DNA of 36,728 bases, taken from assembly GCF_001592755.1 (NCBI RefSeq), contig NZ_LUKF01000001.1:1-36728 (forward strand), given 5' to 3'. The stretch comes from Bdellovibrio bacteriovorus. Lineage in GTDB: Bacteria > Bdellovibrionota > Bdellovibrionia > Bdellovibrionales > Bdellovibrionaceae. The translations under genes and the position numbers were made by a program. Of this stretch, positions 30,519-36,728 are shown piece by piece. The first letter of the stretch is position 1; each line of letters starts with the position of its first letter. The notes beneath the pieces are model-generated. The model saw nothing but the letters and a program-made list of their open reading frames with translations. It was not told the origin of the DNA and did no database searches.

Positions 30519-31084
30519 GTTCTATTCTTGAAGTTCGAAATCTGAAAGCCCGCAGTCGTGAAGGAATGGATCTTTCACCGGCGGTCGACTTTGAACTTCA
30601 AGAAGGTGAAGTGCTTTTTTTGCGTGGAGAAAACGGTTCCGGTAAAAGCACTTTGCTAAAAACTGTTTTGGGTCTTCATAAATACTATGAAGGCTCTTTT
30701 CATTTACGTATTTCAAAACAGGAAATGCAGTATTTACCTCAGTTAGGAAACTTAAACTTCCACCTTCCATTGACTTTGCAAGACATGGTTCCACCGACCG
30801 CCCAAAACCTTGCGCTATTGCGCGGACTTGATCTGAATAAAAAATGGAACACAGCCAGCGGTGGTGAAAGACAGAAAGTTCTTCTTGCTGCTGTTCTGGC
30901 GAAAAATCCTAAGTTATTGGTGCTAGATGAACCTTTTAATCATGTGGATAAAGACTCTGTTCAAGTCCTAGAAGATGCTTTAGCACAGTTTCTTAAAACG
31001 AATCCGCAAAGCTCTTTGATTTTGGTATCTCATCGCGCCCTTGTGCAAAACTGGGCATCAGTGAAATTTCTGGAGATTCGATGA
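30515..31084 (+). CDS. znuC: Metal ABC transporter, ATP-binding protein (ZnuC-like)
   Basis: The energy-coupling ATPase of the importer, 189 residues, shorter than the usual 230-250. Walker A is GENGSGKST (about 38-46), the Q-loop MQYLPQLG, the signature ASGGERQK (about 124-131), Walker B LLVLDEPFNHVD and the H-loop SHR. All motifs are present, so the shortness reflects trimmed helical and C-terminal parts rather than damage. Its start overlaps znuA by 4 bases and its stop overlaps the permease start by 4 bases. Confidence 0.9.
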   Translation: MSSILEVRNLKARSREGMDLSPAVDFELQEGEVLFLRGENGSGKSTLLKTVLGLHKYYEGSFHLRISKQEMQYLPQLGNLNFHLPLTLQDMVPPTAQNLALLRGLDLNKKWNTASGGERQKVLLAAVLAKNPKLLVLDEPFNHVDKDSVQVLEDALAQFLKTNPQSSLILVSHRALVQNWASVKFLEIR

Positions 31085-31893
31085 GTTCGTTTTTGGATTT
31101 ACTGAAAATTTATCAGTGGGCTTTACCTGCCAGTGTAGTGATGGCGGCGGTGCTGGCATTGATTGGTGGCCAGTGGACGGCTCGCGCTAAAAGTGCGCAG
31201 ATTTTTGTTTTGGGTCAAGGTTCTTCTTTAGGAATCGTGTTGGGTTTTGTTTTAAACCTTATCTTGGGTACTGACTTTCACGGATTGAATCTGGTTTTAG
31301 GTTTAAGCTTGGGTTGGTTGACGCTTTTACTTTCTGATTTTTGGATTGAGTCCCGCTCGGACCGCAACCACGTCTATTTAACACTTTTTGTTTTCTTTCT
31401 TTCTCTAACGTACTTGATCACTTCTATCACTCCCTCTTTAGAGTCACATATGGCGGCGGCGTATTTCGGTGATATCGCAGTGATGAGTAATTGGGGTGCG
31501 CAGATGAGCTTGGTCGCGGCGTTGGCATTTGCGGTTTTCTTATTGTGGAGTTGGAAAGAGCTTTCGATGATTTCTTTTCAGCTTTTAAACCAAAGCTTCA
31601 TTCATCGCAGCGGCAAAAATCTGGTTTTTGATGTCGGGACCCTGCTTTTAACAACTATGGCTATTCAAAGCATGGGTTATCTTTACACCATGGGATCGCT
31701 TTTCATTGCGACAAGCTTTGCTTCGTCTCGCAGCCGAAACTTAAATTCTTATACAGTGAAAATACTTTTGATCGCTTCCTTAGGAAGTCTTTTGGGATTT
31801 AGTATTTCTTTATTATCCACAGAGCTTCCCACCGTCCCCTGCATCCTGATCGGACAGATGTTGGTGGGTCTATTGAGCTACACGAAGAAATAG
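31081..31893 (+). CDS. znuB: Metal ABC transporter, permease (ZnuB-like)
   Basis: The inner-membrane channel subunit, 270 residues with about eight hydrophobic helices (for example ASVVMAAVLALIGGQW, LGIVLGFVLNLILG, LTLFVFFLSLTYLITSI, LLLTTMAIQSMGYLYTMGSL). The fold and the operon position after the ATPase match the ABC-3 family of zinc/manganese permeases. Its first codon overlaps the ATPase stop. Its last 16 bases overlap the end of the convergent cNMP-binding protein gene, so there is no room for a separate terminator. Confidence 0.88.
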   Translation: MSSFLDLLKIYQWALPASVVMAAVLALIGGQWTARAKSAQIFVLGQGSSLGIVLGFVLNLILGTDFHGLNLVLGLSLGWLTLLLSDFWIESRSDRNHVYLTLFVFFLSLTYLITSITPSLESHMAAAYFGDIAVMSNWGAQMSLVAALAFAVFLLWSWKELSMISFQLLNQSFIHRSGKNLVFDVGTLLLTTMAIQSMGYLYTMGSLFIATSFASSRSRNLNSYTVKILLIASLGSLLGFSISLLSTELPTVPCILIGQMLVGLLSYTKK

Positions 31894-33308
31894 TGGAACG
31901 AGGGCTGCGCTTCGCGCTTCTGTCCGTCCACGTTAAATAGACAGATCACCTCTGTGCGAACGCCTTTTTTGACATTAAACACGGTTAAATCTGCATTCTC
32001 GATAATTTGGTGAAGACCACGGCCCGCACCACCTTTTTCAGCGTTCATGCTGCCTGCTTGGCCGTTATAACAACTCATCAGATAATCAATGATGATATTC
32101 TTTGTCAGCGAGCCAAATGGATCTTTCACCGCCACTGCAAGTAACACCCCATCACTGGCGTACGTTAGCTGCGACTGCTGATGGGTATCGAGTTTGATTT
32201 CTTCTTTACGAGAAATGTGATTGAAGATGGACTTCCCTTGAGCATCAACCGGAGCATCGTAGATCGCATTCATCAGCATTTCTTCAACCACTGTGTTAAC
32301 GCGATCTAAAACCGTGCTGCGAATTCCCATCTTTTTAAAGTAGGAATAAATGTCTTCTCGAAGCCCTTCGCGCTGACCGGAGTGAGTGACAGCGCGAGTT
32401 TGCACCTCTACCCCCCAAGTCAGATATTTTTCGATACCGAAAAGATCTTTATTTAAGAGCTTGCTTAGGGCCGTTAAGACATAACGAATCGTCGCGTTTC
32501 TATCTTCGGCATCACGAGAAATGATGTGATCAACGAAGCGGTTTTGCTCGAGAACCTTTAAGTTTCCTTGTACGTCCTTGCTTGTCAGAAGAACCGCATA
32601 GGGAGAAGACTTCTTGTCTTGAACATCTTTTAAGACGTCCACACAAGCTTCTTCACACAGAACAATATCATACTTATTTTCAGCTAAGAACGTGTGCCCC
32701 ATCGCAGAGTCACTGGCGATATCCAGTTGAACACCGGTTCCGCCGAGCGCCATCCGAATTGGAAGTTGCTGCTTTTTATCGGGCTCGACCAAAAGAACCT
32801 TACCGCCACCACTTTTTTCAATGGCGCTTTGAGCTTCGTGAAGCTCGCGGTTGAGAATCTCAAACAGCCTGGCCTTTTCATTGGTGCGCATCAAGCGCTC
32901 AGTAAGGATAAAGCAGTAGATTTGAAAAAGCAGAGCTTGGAAGCGATCTTTGTCTTTCGGGTGTACATGTCCGAAATCTTCCGAGCGAATGACGAAGCAT
33001 TCTACAGGCGTAAGTGCTTTAACTGTCGTCGACGTCAAATTAGATGTGATCACACTCATTTCACCGAACACTTCACCCGGTGTGTTCAGCGTGGCGATAA
33101 CTTCGCCAGCTAAAGAAACTTCCACGCTTCCAGATCTAAGAAAAAAAAGAGAAGTGTTCTTCTTTCCTTCTTGAAGAATGAAGCTTCCTGCGGAAACAGA
33201 CTCGGTGTGAATCATTGCAGATGCTTGTAAAAGCAAGTCATCACTAAATGACTTGAAGAAAGAGAAACTTTTAATTTCCTTAGCAATTTCGGCAGGGTGC
33301 AACTTCAT
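31878..33308 (-). CDS. cNMP-binding / receiver-like / HATPase fusion regulator
   Basis: A 476-residue soluble protein. Residues about 15-130 form a cyclic-nucleotide-binding fold (GSFILQEGKKNTSLFFLRSG, GEVFGEMSVITSNLTSTTVK); the usual arginine of the phosphate cassette is not obvious. Residues about 168-280 look like a receiver domain (KVLLVEPDKKQQLPIRMAL) whose phosphoacceptor site reads DIVLCEEA, lacking the usual Asp, so it is probably inactive for phosphotransfer. Residues about 320-465 resemble the HATPase_c_2 (anti-sigma/RsbW-like) fold: VVEEMLMNAIYDAP, VKDPFGSLT and GGAGRGLHQI. There is no HisKA domain. It could be an anti-sigma-type or ATP-binding switch controlled by a cyclic nucleotide. 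Its 3' end overlaps the permease gene. Confidence 0.8.
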   Translation of the reverse strand: MKLHPAEIAKEIKSFSFFKSFSDDLLLQASAMIHTESVSAGSFILQEGKKNTSLFFLRSGSVEVSLAGEVIATLNTPGEVFGEMSVITSNLTSTTVKALTPVECFVIRSEDFGHVHPKDKDRFQALLFQIYCFILTERLMRTNEKARLFEILNRELHEAQSAIEKSGGGKVLLVEPDKKQQLPIRMALGGTGVQLDIASDSAMGHTFLAENKYDIVLCEEACVDVLKDVQDKKSSPYAVLLTSKDVQGNLKVLEQNRFVDHIISRDAEDRNATIRYVLTALSKLLNKDLFGIEKYLTWGVEVQTRAVTHSGQREGLREDIYSYFKKMGIRSTVLDRVNTVVEEMLMNAIYDAPVDAQGKSIFNHISRKEEIKLDTHQQSQLTYASDGVLLAVAVKDPFGSLTKNIIIDYLMSCYNGQAGSMNAEKGGAGRGLHQIIENADLTVFNVKKGVRTEVICLFNVDGQKREAQPSFHYFFV

Positions 33309-33414
33309 ATATTTGTAATTATGTATTTAGTTAGCAGGGCTTGACCAGAATCGAGTTGAATATTTTGGGGAATAAAAGAAAATTAAGTCTATCGTCGGTA
33401 TACTTGGAGGCAGT

Positions 33415-34155
33415 TTGTACCCGATCCTTCCGCTTTCATCCACATTCGGTATTCCCACTTACTATCTGATTCTCAGTGGGACTGTTTGTCTATGCCTGTG
33501 GTGGTTGGTGCGTCGTTCGGAACAGTTCAAACTTTCGCGAAAAAGCACCCTCGACCTTAGTCTCATCGTCATGGTCGGTGGTTTTTTAGGCGGGCGCTTA
33601 TTCCATGTTTTCTATGAAGACTTCCCCTACTACCGCGAAGAACCGATCCGCATCTTTCAAGTTTGGAATGGCGGTTTTGTTTTTTACGGTGGAGCCCTTT
33701 TAGCGGGACTTCTGGCCTTGATTTATCTTTTCAAAAAGAACAAAAGCAACATCAAAGACTATCTGGACATGTTTGCTCCCGTTCTTTCTTTTTCTTATGT
33801 CATGGGCCGTATCGCCTGTCTTTTAGCCGGATGTTGTTTCGGAAGATACTGCGAACTGCCGTGGGCCTTCGGTGGACGACATCCCACTCAAGCCTATGCC
33901 GCCTTGTGGGAATTAGGTGTGCTCTTTATTTTATTAGGAATTGAAAAAGCTCCGAGAAAAAAAGTAGGAGCCGTTTTTTATTCGTGGATGATCTTGCATG
34001 CGATCGGCCGCTTGATCATGGAATACTTCCGTGATGACTTTCGCGGGCCTACACTGGGCATTTCAATTTCAAGTTGGATCAGTCTGCTAGTGATCTTGCT
34101 TGGTACGTATCTACTTTTGCGGAAGCCAACACACGGGGGCTCGACACGCTCCTAG
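33415..34155 (+). CDS. lgt: Prolipoprotein diacylglyceryl transferase
   Basis: Transfers diacylglycerol from phosphatidylglycerol to the lipobox cysteine, the first step in lipoprotein maturation; inner membrane. It has 246 residues (E. coli Lgt has 291), with about seven TM helices. The start is a TTG with GGAGG 4 bases ahead; no other start has a site. Conserved features include GGFLGGRLFHVFYED, the YGGALLAG segment, the signature GRIACLLAGCCFGR and HPTQAYAALWE, and the late arginine region GRLIMEYFRDD. The last 45 bases overlap the end of the convergent metallopeptidase gene. It may be one of two Lgt-type proteins in the cell, since a shorter form with GCCFG also occurs as a paralogue family. 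Confidence 0.9.
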   Translation: MYPILPLSSTFGIPTYYLILSGTVCLCLWWLVRRSEQFKLSRKSTLDLSLIVMVGGFLGGRLFHVFYEDFPYYREEPIRIFQVWNGGFVFYGGALLAGLLALIYLFKKNKSNIKDYLDMFAPVLSFSYVMGRIACLLAGCCFGRYCELPWAFGGRHPTQAYAALWELGVLFILLGIEKAPRKKVGAVFYSWMILHAIGRLIMEYFRDDFRGPTLGISISSWISLLVILLGTYLLLRKPTHGGSTRS

Positions 34156-34929
34156 TTGGCATAAACTACCTTGCACAAAGCTGTCTAGACGACATTGATC
34201 TGACGGATAAGTATTGCGAACCAATTCAAGAGCGGCGGCAGCTGGCGTTTTGATATTCACCGGTACATACTCGCGATAGGAGTACTGCTGAATAAAGCGC
34301 ACCATTTCCAAACCTGCTTGCATTGATTTTTCGCAAAGAACGTTCTGATTACAGACTTCCTTAACCGCGTTGTCCACTGTCGAAACAATTTCAGGATACG
34401 CCGTTAAAAGTTCGGGCAAGCATGTCGATGCGGCATAAAAGTCCGATTGCCCTTCGGTGGACGCCCAATCCGAACCCGGAATTGTTTGGCGAGGTTCTCC
34501 GCCCAAGATATGACCCAACTCATGACAAAGAATAGCGGCGAGTGCGGCCTTGGTCGCACCCGGCGCACGCGCCATTCCACCCCAGAGAGATACTTGCATC
34601 GAGTCTTCTTTCTGCTGCGCGAAGGCGGCGAAATAGGGACTTTGCCACTCGTAAGGGATGAGGAGACTCTTCCCCGTCGCTGCCTGAACTTTCGCATAAT
34701 TTTTCACCAAGAATTGGCCAATCAAGGTGGCATAATCCACTTCAGTTAAATCCGACACATTTTTTGATCCTACGGGAAGATAGAAATATCCCGAAGAGGA
34801 CTCTTGGACTTGCACCTGACGTTCGCTGGTTTTGCTTTTCACCAAAACACGTGGAGACTGCGCCATTGCCATAAGCGCTACGAGAAGAAGAAGGCCAAGA
34901 ATGTAGGGAAGATATTTGCGATCGATCAT
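34111..34929 (-). CDS. Secreted HExxH-motif protein, putative metallopeptidase
   Basis: A 272-residue exported protein with a hydrophobic N-terminus (YLPYILGLLLLVALMAMA) that is either a signal peptide or a membrane anchor. The zinc motif is H136-E-L-G-H140 (LCHELGHILGGEPR) and a candidate third ligand is E159 in STEGQSDFYA, 19 residues on, the arrangement of gluzincin-type peptidases. Several cysteines in the C-terminal third (EVCNQNVLCEKS, LCQLGACRAPVC) probably form disulfides. It belongs to the same broad type as the HExxH protein at the start of the window, though the two share little else. Its end overlaps lgt. Confidence 0.82.
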   Translation of the reverse strand: MIDRKYLPYILGLLLLVALMAMAQSPRVLVKSKTSERQVQVQESSSGYFYLPVGSKNVSDLTEVDYATLIGQFLVKNYAKVQAATGKSLLIPYEWQSPYFAAFAQQKEDSMQVSLWGGMARAPGATKAALAAILCHELGHILGGEPRQTIPGSDWASTEGQSDFYAASTCLPELLTAYPEIVSTVDNAVKEVCNQNVLCEKSMQAGLEMVRFIQQYSYREYVPVNIKTPAAAALELVRNTYPSDQCRLDSFVQGSLCQLGACRAPVCWLPQK

Positions 34930-35021
34930 AGCGCCTGCACCCTATCACAGATTCATTTTTTACTCGACCTAAAAGATTCCTATTTGTGAGAAGAAAAAGA
35001 GTCGTTTTCAGAGGGAAAATT

Positions 35022-35046
35022 AGAGTGTCTCATTTTTAGACACTCT
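35022..35046. promoter_or_regulatory. Perfect hairpin upstream of a lipoprotein gene
   Basis: AGAGTGTCT and AGACACTCT form a perfect 9-bp stem around CATTTTT, with a further AGAGTG just after. It lies about 150-175 bases before the lipoprotein ATG, in a 268-base gap between divergent genes. There is no T-run after it. It may be an operator or a leader structure. Confidence 0.35.
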
Positions 35047-35197
35047 CAAGAGTGACGCAAATTGACTGTGCTCTCTAGAGTTTAAACAGTGTTTAAGCTG
35101 CCAATCGCAAAATAACCACAATTCATACATAGATAGAAATGGCATGACTTCTGTATTGCAGAGTAGATGTAGAAGTTTAATTAGAAAGAGGTTTGTT

Positions 35198-35932
35198 ATG
35201 AAAAAGCTTTTAGCTTCCTTTGTTGCGATGATGTCTTTCGCAACACTTATGGTTGGCTGTAGCGATGGCAGCGGTGGTGGTACGACAACGTACACATGTC
35301 CCGCGGGTTATTCGTATAACGGCGTAAACTGCGTGTGGACGAACGGTGGAACTCCTATTACACCAGGAACTCCAGGCACAGTGACAGGGCCCGTTCAATA
35401 TTATGACTTCAATCGTTCATATGTGCAAAGTTGGGGCGGCGTCGGCACTGTTAATGGTGACATGACGATCGTCAACTCAGGCGCCTACAAACAATTCTTA
35501 AAAGAAGCAATGGCGATCTGTGACCGAAACATCTGGGGTTGGAGCAGCGGTCTTTCCGATTGTAACAACTGGGTTTCTGGTTCATTCAAAATTGCATTCT
35601 CTATCGATTCATCGATGAAACCAGCAGTTCGTTTCGAAGCTTATCCAGCTCCAAGTTTCTTCTCATGGAACTTCAGCTTGGGTTGGGATGCGGGCGGTGT
35701 TGCGTTCAATCCACTTATCTTGAACTCCAACAACACGTTCAGCTTGATCAACAATAGCAAAGGTTTCGAGATCCGTGCTCAAGGTTCTTACTGGAATGGT
35801 GGCGGCTTGCGCTTGATCCAAATCCAAGTTCTTCAAGGAACTTTGCAAGACGGTTACTTCACATATGATCTTTACTACCCGTACAATAACGTAGCGACGA
35901 AGTTCGCAACGGGTAAATTTAAAAAGTACTAA
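35198..35932 (+). CDS. Lipoprotein of unknown function
   Basis: A 244-residue protein from the ATG at 35198, which follows AAAGAGG; upstream codons in the frame are unlikely. The signal sequence MKKLLASFVAMMSFATLMVGC ends in a lipobox with Cys21. Next come a Gly/Ser/Thr linker and a short disulfide-like motif TCPAGYSYNGVNC (about 33-45), then a Gly/Pro/Thr linker (GTPITPGTPGTVTG). The main domain (about 65-244) is rich in Trp, Asn and Gly with alternating strands, suggesting a beta-sandwich exposed on the outer membrane. No family recognised. It ends 45 bases before yacG. Confidence 0.8.
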   Translation: MKKLLASFVAMMSFATLMVGCSDGSGGGTTTYTCPAGYSYNGVNCVWTNGGTPITPGTPGTVTGPVQYYDFNRSYVQSWGGVGTVNGDMTIVNSGAYKQFLKEAMAICDRNIWGWSSGLSDCNNWVSGSFKIAFSIDSSMKPAVRFEAYPAPSFFSWNFSLGWDAGGVAFNPLILNSNNTFSLINNSKGFEIRAQGSYWNGGGLRLIQIQVLQGTLQDGYFTYDLYYPYNNVATKFATGKFKKY

Positions 35933-35977
35933 GCTCTGCGTCTTGCACTCGCGGCAAGACTCAGCAAAGATTCACGT

Positions 35978-36196
35978 ATGACAGAACCTCAAAAACCAAG
36001 ACAGGTTAAATGCCCGCAGTGCGGGCGTTTAGCGTTGTACTCACCAGAAAATCCTTTCCGTCCTTTCTGTTCAGAAAGATGTCGCATCATCGATCTTGGC
36101 GCGTGGGCCAGCGAAGAATACAAAATTCCCGTCAAAGATTCTTCAAGTGATGCTTTAAGTATGGATGACGAAGACTCTTCTGAAGATATGCACTGA
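35978..36196 (+). CDS. yacG: DNA gyrase inhibitor YacG
   Basis: A 72-residue zinc-finger protein. In E. coli YacG binds the GyrB C-terminal part and inhibits gyrase. The zinc ligands are in [12 protein letters not shown] and [14 protein letters not shown] (CX2C...CX3C), and the conserved helix follows with [12 protein letters not shown]. The C-terminus is acidic ([12 protein letters not shown]). The length is typical. The next gene encodes the DNA-binding protein HU. Confidence 0.95.
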   Translation: MTEPQKPRQVKCPQCGRLALYSPENPFRPFCSERCRIIDLGAWASEEYKIPVKDSSSDALSMDDEDSSEDMH

Positions 36197-36355
36197 TGCC
36201 GCTGAAACGCGCACTCAGAGTCGTTTTCACATTTTGCTATTGACGAATTTCCGATTTTGCATTTTCATGACCATGTCATTGGATGACGAAGAGTTATCAT
36301 CACGATTTTTATTTACAACGACGGACACACAAAAGTGTCTCAAAGAGGAGTTCAA

Positions 36356-36628
36356 ATGAACAAAGCTCAACTTATCGAAAAAATCGCTACTGAAACAAAA
36401 GTTTCTAAAGCTCAAGCTGAAATGATCCTTGATTGCGCAGTAGAGAACATCAAGAAATCAGTAAAAAAAGGCGACGACGTTAAACTTGTTGGCTTCGGTA
36501 CTTTCACTAAAGCTAAACGCAAAGCTCGCACTGGTCGCAACCCACAAACTGGTAAAGCAATCAAAATCCCAGCTTCTTGGGCTCCAAAATTCCGCGCTGG
36601 CGCAGAATTCAAATCAATGGTTAAGTAA
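36356..36628 (+). CDS. hup: DNA-binding protein HU
   Basis: A nucleoid-associated protein of 90 residues that bends DNA as a dimer. The ATG at 36356 follows AGAGGAG by 5 bases; the frame begins earlier without a usable site. It has the standard HU sequence: NKAQLIEKIATETKVSKAQA, the turn VGFGTFTKAKRKARTGRNPQ with its DNA-binding arm, and the final IPASWAPKFRAGAEFKSMVK. The proline at the arm tip is in TGKAIKIPA. It ends in a strong terminator. Confidence 0.97.
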   Translation: MNKAQLIEKIATETKVSKAQAEMILDCAVENIKKSVKKGDDVKLVGFGTFTKAKRKARTGRNPQTGKAIKIPASWAPKFRAGAEFKSMVK

Positions 36629-36656
36629 TCGTCTAAACAACGATGAACTAATCAAA

Positions 36657-36685
36657 GGCATTCCCCACGGGAATGCCTTTTTTTA
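36657..36685 (+). terminator. Rho-independent terminator of hup
   Basis: A perfect 9-bp stem (GGCATTCCC and GGGAATGCC) with a CAC loop, followed by eight T. It lies 28 bases after the hup stop. Confidence 0.93.
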
Positions 36686-36728
36686 TTTCCCTTCACTAGC
36701 CAGGGTGCCGGAGAGAGGAAGGGTTTAA

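Noticed and set aside
35062-35090. TTGACT as a -35 box upstream of the lipoprotein gene at 35198
   Set aside because: No acceptable -10 box at 16-18 bases.
36162-36292. 13-base direct repeat TGGATGACGAAGA (36162-36174 and 36280-36292), the second copy in the hup leader
   Set aside because: It could be a relic of a duplicated yacG end, but the match does not extend beyond 13 bases; chance is likely.
36690-36728. GGGTGCCGGAGAGAGGAAGGG at the right edge, resembling the start of a class II tRNA
   Set aside because: Only the first bases are in the window and the D-arm pairing cannot be checked.

Overview
The window looks like a chromosomal segment of a predatory deltaproteobacterium of the Bdellovibrio type (Bdellovibrionota). 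This is inferred from the style of the genes, not from a database search: a short flagellin lacking the variable central domain, many secreted proteins and lipoproteins of no familiar family, several two-component regulators including two CHASE2-type sensor kinases, secreted HExxH proteins, and moderate GC content with tightly packed genes. I see no rRNA, tRNA, CRISPR array, transposase or phage gene. Several starts were moved inward to an ATG or GTG with a proper Shine-Dalgarno sequence.

Layout. 1-4.9 kb: a secreted HExxH protein, a small secreted protein, a flagellin with a sigma-28-like promoter, a Cys-containing secreted protein, a DUF1622-type membrane protein and a lysine 2,3-aminomutase with all key residues. 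4.9-8.9 kb: a large secreted protein with C-terminal PGV-type repeats, two overlapping ankyrin-like lipoprotein genes, then a non-coding stretch holding a 144-base structured element with perfect 31-bp inverted arms. 8.9-16.8 kb: an outer-membrane beta-barrel protein downstream of a GroES-domain protein with a long Lys/Ala-rich tail, a bifunctional class A penicillin-binding protein, a metallo-beta-lactamase-fold hydrolase, a 2Fe-2S ferredoxin and a large secreted protein of unknown role.

16.8-24.1 kb is the most unusual part. A CHASE2 hybrid histidine kinase faces away from an operon that encodes a radical SAM/SPASM peptide-modifying enzyme, a 32-residue peptide with one cysteine, a second CHASE2 histidine kinase, and an NtrC-family response regulator that overlaps the kinase gene. 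A sequence with the correct 10-base GG-GC spacing of a sigma-54 promoter lies about 32 bases before the radical SAM start, so the operon may be driven by its own regulator. I read this as a candidate modified-peptide/two-component signalling system. No exporter is seen.

24.1-36.7 kb: a Q-rich protein, signal peptidase II (lspA), a RegB/RegA-like two-component pair, a divergent six-gene zinc/manganese-type uptake operon (His-rich protein, lipoprotein, outer-membrane protein, ZnuA-, ZnuC- and ZnuB-like) with a perfect palindrome in front of it, a cNMP-binding/receiver-like/HATPase fusion, an Lgt-type prolipoprotein diacylglyceryl transferase, a secreted HExxH protein, a lipoprotein, YacG and the DNA-binding protein HU. 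Both general lipoprotein-maturation enzymes (Lgt, LspA) and four or more predicted lipoproteins lie in this one window.
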